This document shows, one piece after another, positions 11,701 to 27,500 of a stretch of DNA of 64,000 bases. Position numbers and translations under genes: made by a program. Every line of letters begins with the position of its first letter. Positions within the stretch are counted from its first letter, which is position 1. A model generated the notes under the pieces. That model did not search any database and was not told the origin of the DNA. It was given only the letters and a program-made list of their open reading frames with translations. Origin of the DNA: Diphasiastrum complanatum (taxonomy: Eukaryota; Streptophyta; Lycopodiopsida; Lycopodiales; Lycopodiaceae); contig MU832084.1 of assembly GCA_029204225.1 (NCBI GenBank), forward strand, positions 24,174 to 88,173. The letters run 5' to 3'.

Positions 11701-13301
11701 TTCATAGCTTGGACTACAAAACTCAATAAAATTGCTTGAGTGTGATTTGCCTTGGCATTCCAAAGCAATGTCAAGTTAGTTTTTGGAGTTAGACTATCTT
11801 GAAAACCTAATGCAATTTGAATCTACTCATTATCCTTAGTACTATGGAGTAGGAAAAAGAAAATTGAAATACAATTGAAAAAATTATCACCATCTCTGAA
11901 GTCACGAAGCTTAAATCTGTTTCCACTAGCCTATTATGGCATCAATTCAACAAAAAAAATCATTCTGCATACAATGATGACCTTGCTTATCCACATACAT
12001 TACCCAAACTTCCTTATACTTTGAAGATATAAAAGCTTGAGGGGTGGATTAACGACAAGCCTAAGGTACCACATTCTTCTAACAAACCATATGACAACTA
12101 GATTAGGACCTCAGATTATTTAGTTCCTTTGAGCTTATTTTGCACGTAACTCTCTCAAGCTTCAAAATATTTTTAAGAAACATGAAATCAACATAGGAGA
12201 TAATACAGATTTTACCTCCCAATTGTCTACTAGGATTATCATAAGCTCCGATTGACTTGTATAGTTGTTTTTATGATTTCCCATGATTATAGAAATGTCT
12301 CGGTATAAGTATTTGTATATATATTTGGAAAGCTGAGTCCAAAAATACCGACACTTCAACCATCCTACAGCATTTTTGTCATGTCACTATGCTTCCATTA
12401 ATCGATTTCTAGGGATCTAAAAAAGGAACAGACAGTCATCTCAAACAACAGCATAGAAGCAAATAAGGATCAAAGCCAACTACTAAAATTTTGGCCTCGT
12501 TCAACATTTTTGACAACAATGTAATAAATGTGCAGCACTACTGACCATGCATGAAATTAGGTGCCGCTTCAGCTTGTCAAGCTTGTACATATGAATGAAG
12601 GTTTTGGAAACTCATTTCACTTCATGTATCATTTCAAAAATAGCTCTTATAGTGCCAAATTTGTCCAATCTTTATCCTCACCACAATGTTTTAGAGTAAT
12701 GATAAAAATGCACAGGTAGCAGAATATCTTTCTTTACTGTCATTGGTAATCGAGAAAGCTAAGAGTCAAATCAAGAATACACCCATTTGCCTGGCCTGTG
12801 TAGAGTTCATTGTACTTGAATCTTTAAACATGAAAGAGCCAAAGGTTCATAAAATTTTCATTTGGCACCGCTATTTTCAACTTGTTTAGCTAGTATATCA
12901 CATTAGGAAAACTCAAATCATTGCATTTCAAGTCTCTCAACGTTGGCAAAGCAAACAAACTCAAAATTAAACCGGTTCCTCTGTATTAAAGTAAAAACTT
13001 CAAGAGAGAGACTTTCAGACCATCGTCTTTACCTTGGAAGATCAACAAACTGACAGCTTTGGAATATCAGGTATTGAACTCACTAACCTGGCACCGGATG
13101 TAAGTAGGAAAAATCTGTTAATGTTAACATTGCAAAAAGATCCCATAGCTAAAATGAAGTATTCTAAAAGGACAGGACTGCCAGTGAAAGTTAACCCGAC
13201 TTGATCTTGCACATTGATTAAATAAATCAGTGCTATGGAGCAAGAAAACTGTGAGACGCAACAGCCTGCCACCAGAATACAAAAGTTCTTAAGTGTGGGT
13301 T
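11701..13301. other. Intergenic DNA downstream of the transporter gene
   Basis: I see no coding sequence, RNA gene or clear repeat here. It should contain the 3' UTR and polyadenylation region of the minus-strand transporter gene, but no signal was convincing. Confidence 0.5.
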
Positions 13302-16300
13302 TTATGACGACGATGGGATCGAATCATGAGCTTCCTCAAGTTGATTAATTTCCTGAACACTGTTAGATCCATACAAGGTCTCATAGACAGGCCTGATACG
13401 AAGGCTTAGAATTATGTTGAAAATGACCCCCACTGCACAAACTGCAGCCATTAGAATGAAGGTCAATCTGAAACAATGTGCTCCTATACAATGCAGACCA
13501 TATGGATCAGCAGGACCAAACCTCGGAGTCCATGATGTATCCTTTAGTCCACTTACCTTCATTGTCCATCCGTTATCCTTTTTAGCTTCTCGATCATAAA
13601 GGTAGCCAGCAAGAAAGCCAGAAAACAAAAGTGAGGCTATGGGATCACTGATTGTAAGAACATTGTAGATCTTCCCGAAATGTTTCAATCCAAAAAGTTC
13701 GGATGCTGTTGGAACCATGACCGAAAAATGCACTCCATAGCAAAGTCCAAGGATAGTGCATCCAATATAAAGGGATCCAGGCAATGCAAATGCAAATAGA
13801 AAGTAAGCAACGATCATCAACAGCTGTGCTGCACCAATCCACACTGTTCTAGGAACACCTGACCTACACTCCAACAAGTTATATATATGTCAAAAGAGAA
13901 TATTACACTGATCACTAGAAAATATGAACCGTAATTTGTAAAGATTCAAGATCGTGCATGCATGCATGAAAAGTACTCGGTAATACAGACGAGCATGACA
14001 TATCTCCACAATGGACAGGTGAACATCATGCTTAGCACGTGAAAGAGATGAAGATGTTTGTCCAATAAATTAGCAGTACACAGCGTATTACTCAAGGTTA
14101 TCAGCATTCAGACAAGTTGCCAGAGATATCGAACTTTGTATCAAGCTACAGTCATTCACAAAACAGAAAGACATGAAGGTATATAGAGTCAGGACTTCAG
14201 TCGTATCAGTAAACTAAAACTTCCAGCTGAGAACATAAGTCCCACCACAAGCTTGCAATGAGTAAGGTAATGGCTGATTAGTCTCAGACACATATCCTGA
14301 CTCCGAATGACCCTAAATCATGAGCTAAAATGACAACGAGGACCAATCGCTGACCCCCATGTCCAAGGGGTTGCTATTACAGTAGTGATGAGGAGAAATT
14401 TCAAAGAGGAAAGAACAATTTTTAAAAGAATATAATCACAGACCTTGGCACTGGTATTAAAACATTAACATGAATGAAAGGAGCATTCAATAATCATTTT
14501 CCACAGTACTTCATAAATCTTATATGGCAGATGGTTGCTCAACAGTGAACTCTGAATTTACAATTGGTGAAAGCCACATTTCCCTCAACATGACAAATAC
14601 CAAAAGAGACTTACAAATTTCCCAACAAGAATCTGTATAAACAAACGTGTTCCACAAGATGCTTAATTGTAGACATGGACATGGCTCGAGAGTCGAGAAG
14701 AGCATGATTTATCGCAAAAATACCTATATGGGTTGCTATATATGCAATGGGGCAGACATTTACGGAGATGAAACCAATCAGCAATTTGATTAACATAAAA
14801 GAAAAAGCCTTAGTGTGGAAAAGACAGCTTGCTAGCCTTGATATGGCAACAAACTAGGGATAAACATCAGTTTAAAAAAAGACATAAAGCATAAGGGCAC
14901 CCAACTTAAGTCATGTTGAGCAGTACATCCTTAGCATCTACTAGAGAGAGTGCTTCGATGAGACATCAGAGCTGTAATGAAAACCTTGAAATATAATATT
15001 TGATAAAAACTCTGGACTTTTTCATCTCTGGGGTGAAGTGTGAGAAAATGTCCATGACATTAAGGTTGACTCAATCCTTGGACAAGATACCAAGAAAATC
15101 CATCATCTTCAGTTCTAACTTGGAAACGAATTTCAGATATTTGAAAAAGCTAACACTAAATTGTTGCGATTTTAGAGGAGCAATGTACTGCTGCACCAGA
15201 AACAAAGCAGGTGCTTAAAAAGCTTAGATCCACAGCTGAAAAGCTTCACATTTAGGCCTTTTAAACTCTACCTCGAACCTTCAAGCTTACTGAAGTTGGT
15301 ACATTGTTTATGAGGAATAGATAAATGCTAATGATGCTTTTAGTGGGGATGAGACAAGAATTTGATGAAATCCAGTGGAATACTAATGATTACAACTAAA
15401 TTCATCCACAGTATTTGGCCAACATCTCTTTCCCCTCAAAAAGACATCGTCCTCAATGTTATTATAGTGAAAATGTCGAAGCTGCAGAAGAAAATTTTGG
15501 AGGCAACAGAATAAACATACTGACACAATAATACCAGCTCAATGTATATACTAAAGACGCAGCCGCAAATATGGATATACTGAGGACGTAACCAGAATCT
15601 TGATTAAGCTGAAAGTACATTTCTGAGCTCTTTCAGGAAGTTCAATATTTTTGAGATCTTTGCTGCCTATTTTGCATCCTTTCCCTGTTGTTGCTATCCT
15701 GAGAATCATTGCCTATCTATCCATCATTGTCCTATTAGTCCATAGTTGGCCTATTGCCACCTTTTTTCTTGTCATTGCTGCCTGCCATCATTTTTTCTTC
15801 CCATCACTGCCGCCTACCAACATTTTTCCTGCCCTATTGGTCACTATTTTGTCACTTTATTCCACATCAATCAGCAAGATCTTTTTTGCACACTTCAACA
15901 ATCAGGTACAATTCTCGAATACGGTGAGCATTTGTTGACTTTTCTTGCATTTTTCCTGAATTAGTAGTGATACGTTATTTCTAGATATGTTGTTGTATAA
16001 GAGGTGCATTCTGTTATGATGTGGCACCTTTCAATCCCACTTCTTTATCTCAAGCTATTTCTCTTGCAAGTAAACTCGAGCATAAGTATTCCAATCGACT
16101 TTCTATCCCCACCTCTAGATCTCGTTCTTCTCCATCCACTGTTGGTCCATGAGCCTTTTCACAAGTTACAACTTCAAACATTTCTAGTTTTACCCTTTGT
16201 TCTGTGACTAATCCACGTCCTATTGTTCTTCGTTGTTGGTTCAGCAACGAGATGCACGAGATTTATACTAAGAACCTTTATCGTGTGTATATGTGTCTAA

Positions 16301-19264
16301 TCATCAAGCCCAGGATTGCAAGCAACGTTATACACCTACAGCAGTTGGTCATTATCATGAGTATGAGGCACCCTTTCTTCCTGACTTCCTGATCGAGCCG
16401 AATGTATTGCTCAGCTTGCATGTGCCAATTGTACCTGTAAGGTTTGCATTTGCTTGCACTTGCATGTTACGGGTAAAGTGTGTTCTGCTTTACTTGATGC
16501 TGGTGACACACATTCTTTCTTAAGAACTCATCTCGTTTCTCACATTCACACTCTCCTTGTTACAGCTAGTTATGTGTTGAAGTTGCTAATTTTCATCATC
16601 CCAGAGGACTCTTATGTTTTCTGCTCTTCCCTACCATATTGGTGATTTCATAGGCCAAGCTGACTTTCACATTTTTCCCATTGAGCATTAAAATTAGGAT
16701 CCTTTGTGCCAATTGGTTTGCATCCCTTGGCAATGTTACTTATAATCTTTCTACTCAATGTATGTCTACTGTTCACAATGGTAGACATACATTTTTATGG
16801 TATTGATTATGTGACTGGTTTTTCCCATATCATTTTTCAGCAATATTTCCATAATGTCGCCACTGTTTCTCAGCCTTTACCGATGGCCTATTTCCACCTT
16901 ATTACACAAAAATTGGCAAGCATTTGCCAAGCCACCTTTACCTCCCCTTCATGATTTCAGAGATGATCTAAACATTTTAGAAGTTGTTGCTCCTAGACAG
17001 AAAAGAGCTCTGATATTATGTAAAGATGAAAAAATCATGTCAAAACATATATGGACAGAATACTGTGAATGAAAAGAACCATCTGAATGCCAAAGAAGGG
17101 CATAATAATGATCTCCATGACAATACAAAATGTAATCTAGAGTGATATTAAACTGAATATCAACCTACTCTTTGAGCTAAGTACTATTCTCCAGGAAATC
17201 AGCCACCAGTGTACAGTTGAAATGATCCAAATCATACGTAGTCTCTCAGTAGCAGTAGGATTTAATTTTCTTATAACATAAAAGAGAATTCATCACAAGC
17301 TGAATTGTGAGGGGAATCAGAAATGTAAGGCACAAATGTCATGATAGCTTTGGACATATTGAACGGCATAGTTATTGGATGAAGGGAAATCAGGCATGCC
17401 GCTTTAACTGATGAATTAGAATGCACTAGCAAGGCAAAAGAGGTGGCAAGAAGATGATGAAAGAAAATATCACCTGATGTATTGCTCAGAAATTGCCCCT
17501 CCTGCAAGTCGACCAAGGAAGTTCCATATCCCAAAGACAGCAACAAATACTGAAACATCACTATATCCTTGAGCCTCACCAATTTGACCCAGGTTGTTGA
17601 TGGCAGTGACACCAGATCCAATCCCAAAGAAAAAAGTAAAGAAGAGCAGCCAAAAATCTGCCTTGACCAGAGCCTGTCTTAAATTAAAGTCCTCTCCTCT
17701 TCTCGGCTTCCTTCTTCTAGGAACAGCTCCTTCACCAACAGCCAAGAGAATCTCCGTATCGTTGTCTAATTCTAACTCTGAGGATGAAGTCATTCTGCTT
17801 GTTTTGATTCCATTGTTTATATTTGCTTCACCAGTCACCACGTGACTAGAAATTCTCTCCTTTCTTTCTTTCAGAAGTGGTTTGTGGAGTTGCTCAACCT
17901 CTGGTGAAACAGACTCATGAACAAGCCCATTTCTGTCTCTGTAAAGATCCTCCAAATAAAGCTTCACTGGTACGACAAGTGGGGCAATAAGGAATATGAG
18001 CATTCCTCCTGTAATAACTTTTGTAATGTTTGACTTATCAAGTGAAAAGAATTGTTCAGTAAGTGTGGCTATCAGTAGATACAGCGCCAAGCCTATGCAC
18101 AGCACGTGGAGCACAAAAAAGTTCTTCTGTTCTTCAGAATTGCCCTTCGAAGCTCCTGAATTAGGATGGATGAAACTCATTGCAATCAAACAAACAATTG
18201 CTGGTCCTACTGCAAGTAGAGCAAGCAAGGATACTGGATCTCTGCCAAGGTATGAAGTGTACAATTGAGTGAATATGGCACCACTCAGACCCACAAATCC
18301 TTTTGATATACCAACGACAGTGCCTCGGCTGTTAGGAAAGTTTCGCATCATAGTAACAAGGATAGCTGTATTAAACCAAGTTGTACTATTGGCAGCAACA
18401 CAGAGGATCAGACACATCTGAAGAAACACAAAAAGTTGGGCCCTTGTCACTCAGTTTTGTGAACCATTCATTGTTAATTAATTGCCAACATCGCTTGAAA
18501 AGAATAAAGATCAGCCATCTAATCAGAAGCAGTTCTCTACAAGAGGATGTTCACAACAAAATATCCTTCGCTAACCTGGTTACAAATGCCACAAAAAAAC
18601 ATTGACTTCAATATGCATGGTTCCCTTAGCCGAGTTGGATAAGAGAGTTCATAAGGCAAAGGAGGCCCATGGGCTCCAAAACATGGTAGCTTTGTGCTGC
18701 ATATTGTGGTTGTAACTTGATGTAAAGTGTAAATAGTGTACATAACTATGCTAGTGCAATTAAGTTGACCACTGCAATTTAGAAAAACTACGCATGCATG
18801 AGATAGTTTAGTCTCATGAGAAATGAGCCGATTCACCATTTGATTATTCTCAACGATCTTAAAAATTCAAGACAAAACGAAAATTCGTCTTCTCTATCAG
18901 GCTTCTGCAGCTTAAAACTCTATATTCGATGGAATTGACGTACCTGCCAATACGGCAATGGATCTATCTTCTCGCTTGCAACCAGCCACAGTGCTCCATA
19001 TCCGACAAGGCCCTCCATTGCTCCCACCAGTAATATAGACCACGCAGGCAACTTGTTGCAGAAGTAGCCGGCCAATGTGCCGACACTATCACCAACATCT
19101 TTGGCTACTCCCAGGTTATTAAGCTCAAGTTGCGAGTAGCCTAGGATGTGCTTTAGCATAGGAGAATAGTTTGCGAAATTGTAAGAACTTCCTGCAAAAG
19201 CTTGCACCCAGATGGACGCCACGAGCCCCATCCATTTGCTCGTAGGGTTTGAATCTGTTCCCAT
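13302..19264 (-). CDS. Nodulin-like/MFS (NFD4-like) membrane transporter, three exons, complete
   Basis: Exons on the minus strand: 19264-18944 (321 nt), 18417-17475 or 17474 (about 944 nt) and 13863-13302 (562 nt). Joined, they give 608 residues. Splice sites are canonical (CAG|GTACGT; cttcag|ATG; ATCAG|GTGATA; gtgtag|GT). The ATG at 19264 has A at -3. Exon 1 shows the plant Nodulin-like signature (WVQAFAGSSYNFANYSP; LNNLGVAKDVGDSVGTLAG). Exon 2 continues with STTWFNTAILVTMMRNFPNSRG and VGISKGFVGLSGAIFTQLY, a Lys/Arg-rich cytosolic loop (VPRRRKPRRGEDFNL), then the MFS half (FFFGIGSGVTAINNLGQIG; NFLGRLAGGAISE). Exon 3 carries YGVHFSVMVPTASELFGL and the last membrane segments. About 12 membrane helices are expected. 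Length and order fit the family; plant members are plasma- or organelle-membrane transporters with few known substrates, so the substrate is unknown. No coding breaks were seen. Intron 2 (3.6 kb) holds a gypsy remnant. Confidence 0.92.
16004..16990 (+). pseudogene. Decayed gypsy gag-protease remnant inside transporter intron 2
   Basis: This lies on the plus strand, antisense to the host gene. A zinc-knuckle-like end (SNHQAQDCKQRYTP, about 16293) is followed after a gap by a protease-like segment (TGKVCSALLDAGDTHSFL, near 16462), where the usual D-S/T-G reads D-A-G. Further on is PPLPPLHDFRDDLNI (about 16940), resembling the start of the pre-RT region. Frames shift repeatedly and stops are frequent, so it is old. 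The rest of the intron (13864-16000 and 16990-17473) shows nothing recognisable. Confidence 0.55.
18418..18943 (-). other. Intron 1 of the transporter gene
   Basis: A 526-bp phase-0 intron. On the plus strand it contains ttagccgagttggataag near 18628, which resembles a tRNA A box and also occurs near 33970 as ttagctgagttggataat. No matching B box was found close by, so this is not called a tRNA or SINE. Confidence 0.7.
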
Positions 19265-21122
<1,858 letters not shown>

Positions 21123-23540
21123 TTCATGTGGAAGAAGGAGATCCATCTATCTCTCTCTTCCATCTCCAAGTTTCATAACAATATGGTATTATCAGAAAGA
21201 TTTGAACTTGGGGTGGGTAAGCCCAACTCAGTCACAATACACCAACTCGTCACATGTTGAAAGAATTTTTGTAATATACTAAATAGTTTTTCCCTCCTTA
21301 GATTTAAAACACTTTACAAAATTTAAAACTCAAAATCTTAATTGTTTTCCCTCCCTCATGACCGTCCGAGAAACTACTCTACATAACACTATAAAAGCTT
21401 CCAATTTCGAGGATCCTCCCTCACATCATCGTGAAGAGTTTGCTTGTTTCTCACATACAGCAAGAGCGCCCTACCAGTTCCGGATTCGACAACATACTAT
21501 CTCATGGTAAACGACTCTCCGTTACTTTGGCATTCAGGCGCATTTTCTATGCTTTCGGGTTTCGATCATACTTCTTTGATTAACCGTTGGCTATGGCTAA
21601 ATCATGCTCATAACATAGTGCTCTGTATGAGTCTTTTTGATATGGTGGGAATGAATGTCCAGTGATGGACAAATCCAATGCATTGTTGTGTAGAATTAAC
21701 AGGTGCAATGGACAGTAGGTTCACCTACACTTTATTCTCTGAAGGTTTATATGGTTCTTAGGCTTGTTGTCCAACGATGGACAAAAAGCAAAAAATATTC
21801 TTTAAATAATGATTGTTTCTCACATTCATACCTTCTAATATCCAGCAATGGATAAAAGGACTTTTGATGGCTCACCTCTAAGAACTGGCTTTACTCTCTG
21901 TTCTTACATAAACTGATTTTCTCGAATGACATTTTTTACGTTTCCAAGTCTCACCCTACGATACTAAACTGTTATCGGTGCATGTGATAATGTAGCATCA
22001 TCTTTTACAATGGCCTGTTATCTTCTACATTCTGGTTCATACTCGAACCGAGCATTATCATACTCAAAGCAAAAGTTATGTTACCTACTGAAACTTCATA
22101 ACATAGACGATTTAACACTCTCTGTATACTTTATCTGAACGTTTTCTACTCTTAAACATGTTAATGGACTAAACAGACTATTTTCTTGTTGTTGTGATAT
22201 AAAGAGAAAACCTTTACGGAAAAACACCAATGGGAGCCTCTCAAGAAGCCTTGTCTACAAACATTCAGATATGACTTCTCGTTATCGATTCGTATGCGAA
22301 TTCTACGATGCATGAACAAGAATGAGATAAGTAGTTCCTTATACTCTAACATCTACCCTTTTTTTAATTAAAAAAAATCTCTCCTTTTTTCAAAATAAAT
22401 GACTTAAGAAAAAGATACTACTTTCCAAAAAGCAAAATTGACTAAATGATTCTTAAAACCCTTGTTAAAAACCTAACAGTAGGGACTCCAATAAAACGGT
22501 CTTAGACAACATGGAAATGTGTAAGATACATAGTTTTTACAAAAGGGCTAGAATGGCACGGATCTGTCCTAATACCTAGAAAAAACATTGGAAATCTCTT
22601 GCTAATAATTGATCATGTCTATCCGAAGCAATGTCCATATACCATGGTTGTTATATGATCTATGTATAACAATCATGGAAATACTTAATCCTACCCTAAT
22701 AAGTGTTACTTTAGACCTTTGGTGAGATACAACTGTAAAGCATGGATATGCTCAAGAGTGTGGACAACAGTGCGTGACATACCTTGCTTTGTAAAGGTCA
22801 CTTGGTTTAGCATGGCATGGATTTGCCCTAATACCAGCATGCGTATCCACACCAAGTCTTTTGGCTAAGCAAAATGTAAACAGTTTAAACTATTCATACT
22901 CTTTTTATAACTAGAAATGAACTAATGTGGACCAATTGCCTGTAAGTTGATCAACATGGCACTTGTCCTGATACGGTGATATAACGGCTTGGCCTATCAC
23001 CAAAATACTGTTTGTTTGGGAAGACTAGACTATGTTTTAAAATTTTATGCAAAGCTGTTAAGTAGTATAACTTATTTTGGACATGAATAAAAACTAACGC
23101 TCATCAATGAAACCTGTCTTCCTCACCAAACTAACTTATGCGGTTTTCTTTTGTGGGATGGTGGCAGGTATCAGCGGACATCTTGAAAGTGGTTATGCTC
23201 TATGGTGCTTTTTAGTACTATATTTTACTTTTCAGCTATATTTTACCTTGTTGGATTATGAATAAAGGCTTCAAAAAGTTTCACTCTTGCTTTGTCAAGA
23301 GGAACTAAGTGCAGTCTTGTATCTCTCTCTCTGCATTCTAGTGGTGTAAATCCGACTATTCCTTGGTTGGGATAGTACTGAAACCTTTACCTTGTATCCG
23401 ATTCATAAGCTAACAAAGGTCTATTTCTATGGTTTAGTCCACAAGATGGTTTCAGGATGCTATCTCTTTGGGTTATGGGGAGCCCCTTCCTCTGCCTAAC
23501 CATTTTGTTCAGACACTTGTCATAGCTTTAGGGGTCTTCT
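21123..23540. other. Gene-poor stretch with three short hairpins and a dispersed repeat
   Basis: No coding sequence was recognised. Three 14-bp hairpins of the form gtcca-NNNN-tggac occur at 21657-21670, 21769-21782 and 21840-21853; the third has a compensating change (atcca...tggat). Around 22555-22990 a motif like atggcacggatttgcccta appears three times. It recurs inverted near 38980-39075, indicating an unclassified dispersed repeat. Confidence 0.4.
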
Positions 23541-23565
23541 AACTTTTTATGTCAAGCATCTTTGT

Positions 23566-24214
23566 GTAGAATTGTGATAGGGCCAAAAATTGAAATAGAT
23601 GGAAAATTGGTCAAATCCACATGTAGTGCCACTATTGAGCCAAAAGTAATTTGTGATGCAATCTTGAGCTAGGTAGGCTTGTAAATAGGATTGTGACACT
23701 TGTGTTAGTGTGATTTGATGAGTAATCAAGTCTAAGTGTTGGCTTTGGTCAAGGGGTCCAATAGAAATTGAGAAATCTTCATGAAGGGTCCACTAGAATT
23801 GCAAGATGCATGTATCACTCATCCAATAGCATTAGAGAGGCTAGGATTAGGGGTCCAATAGGATGCAAGGAAGGATCTCCACGAGTTTCATATGTACTCC
23901 TCTTTCCAATCATAATCTATGTTGTGTTTTTGAGTCAAACTTGAGTATTGTGAGATTTGCTTGTTTTACATTCTCTCTCTGCTCGAATCCAAATTATCTC
24001 TAATCTCTCTCTACCCGAGGAGAGGAGGTTAATTCTACTTAGTTTTTTCAAGGATCACTTTCTTACATGTGTATGCACTTTGGTTATAAACCTATGCATC
24101 TATCTTTGCCTCTATGCCTTAGTTTTTGGATCTAGATCTTGGATTTCAATCTAGTATTGATCAATAAGTGCATAAGCACACATTAGGACATTCCCACAAG
24201 TGTGAAATTTCACA
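23566..24214 (+). repeat. Copia-A 5' LTR (plus)
   Basis: The LTR ends ...tttcaca at 24214, immediately before a primer-binding site. The start is uncertain, with tgtgtagaattgtgata at about 23566 the best candidate, giving about 650 bp. Its last 300 bp match the copia-A LTR pieces at 7151-7375 (inverted) and 11385-11700. Confidence 0.65.
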
Positions 24215-25046
<832 letters not shown>

Positions 25047-25935
25047 ATGGAATCTATGGATTCCTATCTATTGGAATCTAGTGAGAGACTATCTACTTCC
25101 AATTATGCTATTTGGAAGTTGTGGATGGAGTCAATTCTAACACTCCAAGATGTGATGGACATTGTACTTGGTATTGAGGAGGAGCCTCAAGTTCTTCAAG
25201 AAGTACAAAAGTATAAGAAGACAGCTAGAATGGCTCTTCATTATATCAAAATGAATGCCTCCAATGAGATTTTGAGGAAGATTGATGCTTGCACATCGGC
25301 CAAGGATGCTTGGGACACTCTCAAAGCAACCTATGAGGCCAAGAATATCTCAAGACTCCTCACTCTTAGAAACCAAATCTTCCAAAGTTCTCAAAAGAGT
25401 GATGAGAGTGCCACTAATTATGTGTTGAGAGTGAAAGATACTCATAGAGAGCTTGCTTGCATTGGAGGATCTATAGATCAAAGTGAGCTAGTCCAAGTCA
25501 TACTTAATGGCTTGAGAGATGAGTATGAGAATTTTGTCCAATCCTATGCCATCAAGGAGGATCTACCTAATTTGGAGGCTTTGCAAGGAGTTCTAATGGC
25601 TGAAGAATCAGGGCATGAGAACAAGCTATTAAGGATGGAGAAGTTATCACTCAATCATAATGGTGATGGCAAAGTTTTTTTTGCCAAGCACAAAGGGAGG
25701 AGCAAAAAGCAACACCAACACTTCTCCAAGGACAAAGAAAATGATAAAGACCAAGATGGAGAGGAGGATGACATCTCGCATGCTTCTACCTCAAAAAGAA
25801 GAAGAAGAAGAAGAATATCAAATGCTTCTTTTGTGACAAGAAGGGGCATTATGCTACAAATTGCTTCAAAAAGAAGAATCAATTTAAGCAAGTCAGCCTT
25901 TCAAATGAGAAAAAAAACTCTATTGCAAGTGATCA
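25047..25935 (+). pseudogene. Copia-A gag (copy 2), truncated at about 25935
   Basis: A long open Gag reading from 25047: RLSTSNYAIWKLWMESIL, ARMALHYIKMNASNEIL, ACTSAKDAWDTLKATYEA, SDESATNYVLRVKDTHRELA, then the Lys-rich tail. A slip in the aga repeat near 25800 moves the zinc knuckle (CFFCDKKGHYATNC, intact CX2CX4HX4C) into another frame. At about 25933-25936 the copia-A sequence stops mid-gene and copia-B gag begins on the opposite strand, so no pol follows. The last residues of the open frame are therefore not Gag. Confidence 0.85.
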
Positions 25936-26425
25936 TCACCCAGTTCTCATATGTAGAGAGCAAGCTTGAAAGCAATGTCATAATTGTGTCTTGATCGTCT
26001 ATGACTGATCCGACAACGGCCATCTGTTGCAAGAGATTCTTAAACTGGTTAATGTGACTCTGAAGAGAATTACCATTAGACATCTTGAATGTGAAAAATT
26101 TCCTTTGTAGATGTAACTTAGCAGTTACGTCCCTCACATCATATAGTGAGTTCAGGATGTCGCAAACATCTTTTGAAGTTCTAGCTTCAGCTATGTGTCC
26201 AATCTGTGTATCTGATATATTGAGGATAATAAGCGCAAAAGCTTTACCATCCTTCGATTTCCACTTTGAGTCTTTTGTGTCGTCTTCAGGTTTTACTTCT
26301 GTACCTGTAACAACATCCCATAACTTGTTGGCGATTAGCAAGGTCTTCATCTTAAATTTCCACAAATGATAATTGGATCCATTCAGCTTGTCTGTAATAA
26401 GACCAGCTTTACTTTGAGAATTCAT
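25935..26425 (-). pseudogene. Copia-B gag, truncated (minus)
   Basis: Starts at MNSQSKAGLITDKL (26425) and shows the Ty1/copia Gag core: LNGSNYHLWKFKMKTLL, VRDVTAKLHLQRKFFTF, MSNGNSLQSHINQFKNLLQQM, and DQDTIMTLLSSLLSTYENWV. The reading leaves Gag homology after YENWVM at about 25935, where it meets copia-A gag of the opposite strand. Protease, integrase and RT are missing. The 3' pol of this family is present at two other sites in the window. Confidence 0.85.
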
Positions 26426-27500
26426 CTAGAACTTAGTCTATCGATTATATCGATGACGCTAAGATGTAGTAATGCCAACAACAGGAAATCAATTCTCTGA
26501 TATTGAAAGGAACTAAAGAATATGATATCAATTTGATATCGTGAAAGATATCAAGTATTAGAGCTTTTGTTCTGATATTGAAATAGTATTATGCCTTGAT
26601 AGAGATCACAGATATGATACCGTGATGGTTCAGATAAAGGAAATAGTGATCTAGCACTGATACTATGATAGAAGCTCTGATATCATGTCGGTATCAGATA
26701 AAGAAGTAGTGATACCGCTCTGATACCATGTCGGAAAGAGGTATGTGAAAGATAGGTCACTCGAAAAGAAACGAACTCGAATGAAAAATATTCGAATGAC
26801 AAGAAAGAAAACTTTTCGTGCGCAGCGGAATAAACTATCTTCCTCTTTCTCTATGCATGACTACGCCCATCAATTTTGAACAAAACAATAGTGATAGAAA
26901 TCACATTCGATCTTATAGTAACTAACTTTGAAATCATCAGTACTACAGTGATTACCTTGCCAAACAGTAATGCATTGAATTTTCAAACAAATAATTTGTC
27001 GCGAATCACTAGACAAATAATTAGTTGTGAATCACCAGACAAATAATGAGCCGCAAAGAACTAAAGAAACGCATACATCCTGAGACGAAGCTGAATGCAA
27101 TAAAAGATAGTATTGATTCAGTATGAAAACGAAACAGAAGTAAATGAGTACAATAAGTTGCGAATCGAAGCCGCGCACTCTATGTTATCTCTGAGTGGCT
27201 AAAATGAAAGTCTGAATTAAGCGCAATGTTGATAAGCAGTAAGCGCAAAAGCAATCCCTAAAACAACTCTAAGAAGTGAGCTAGAATGCTCAGGAGTGTT
27301 CAAGCTCGCAGGCTTGAGAGAGAGAGAGCTAACTATTCAAATGCATGCTGAACTTCTTCTTTGATAATGAGATGTATGAATATGAACAACTATATACTAA
27401 TTGGTTAATTTCGGTATATCTTGAATCCACACATGTGAAGGATAGTAGGCTGCTACTGCTGTACGGACAGGGACAGTACCTTACTGTATTTTGATGTTCA
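26426..27500 (-). repeat. Copia-B primer-binding site and 5' LTR (minus)
   Basis: On the minus strand the LTR ends ...tttccgaca and is followed by tggtatcagagcgg (plus 26715-26728), the initiator-Met primer site; the plus-strand LTR boundary is therefore 26729. The block cgtgcgcagcggaataa near 26817 is shared with the LTRs at 7376 and 30479. The outer (right) boundary is not visible; resemblance fades beyond about 27400. Confidence 0.65.

Noticed and set aside
15651-15964. 95-codon hydrophobic plus-strand frame in transporter intron 2
   Set aside because: Low-complexity C/T-rich DNA antisense to a well-supported gene; no motif and no related sequence recognised.
17271-17627. 118-codon minus-strand frame overlapping transporter exon 2
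   Set aside because: Alternative frame of the exon and its intron; the spliced frame carries the conserved MFS residues.
18625-18700. tRNA-like A box in transporter intron 1, and a similar one near 33970
   Set aside because: No matching B box or cloverleaf; the two loci are similar only over about 18 bases.
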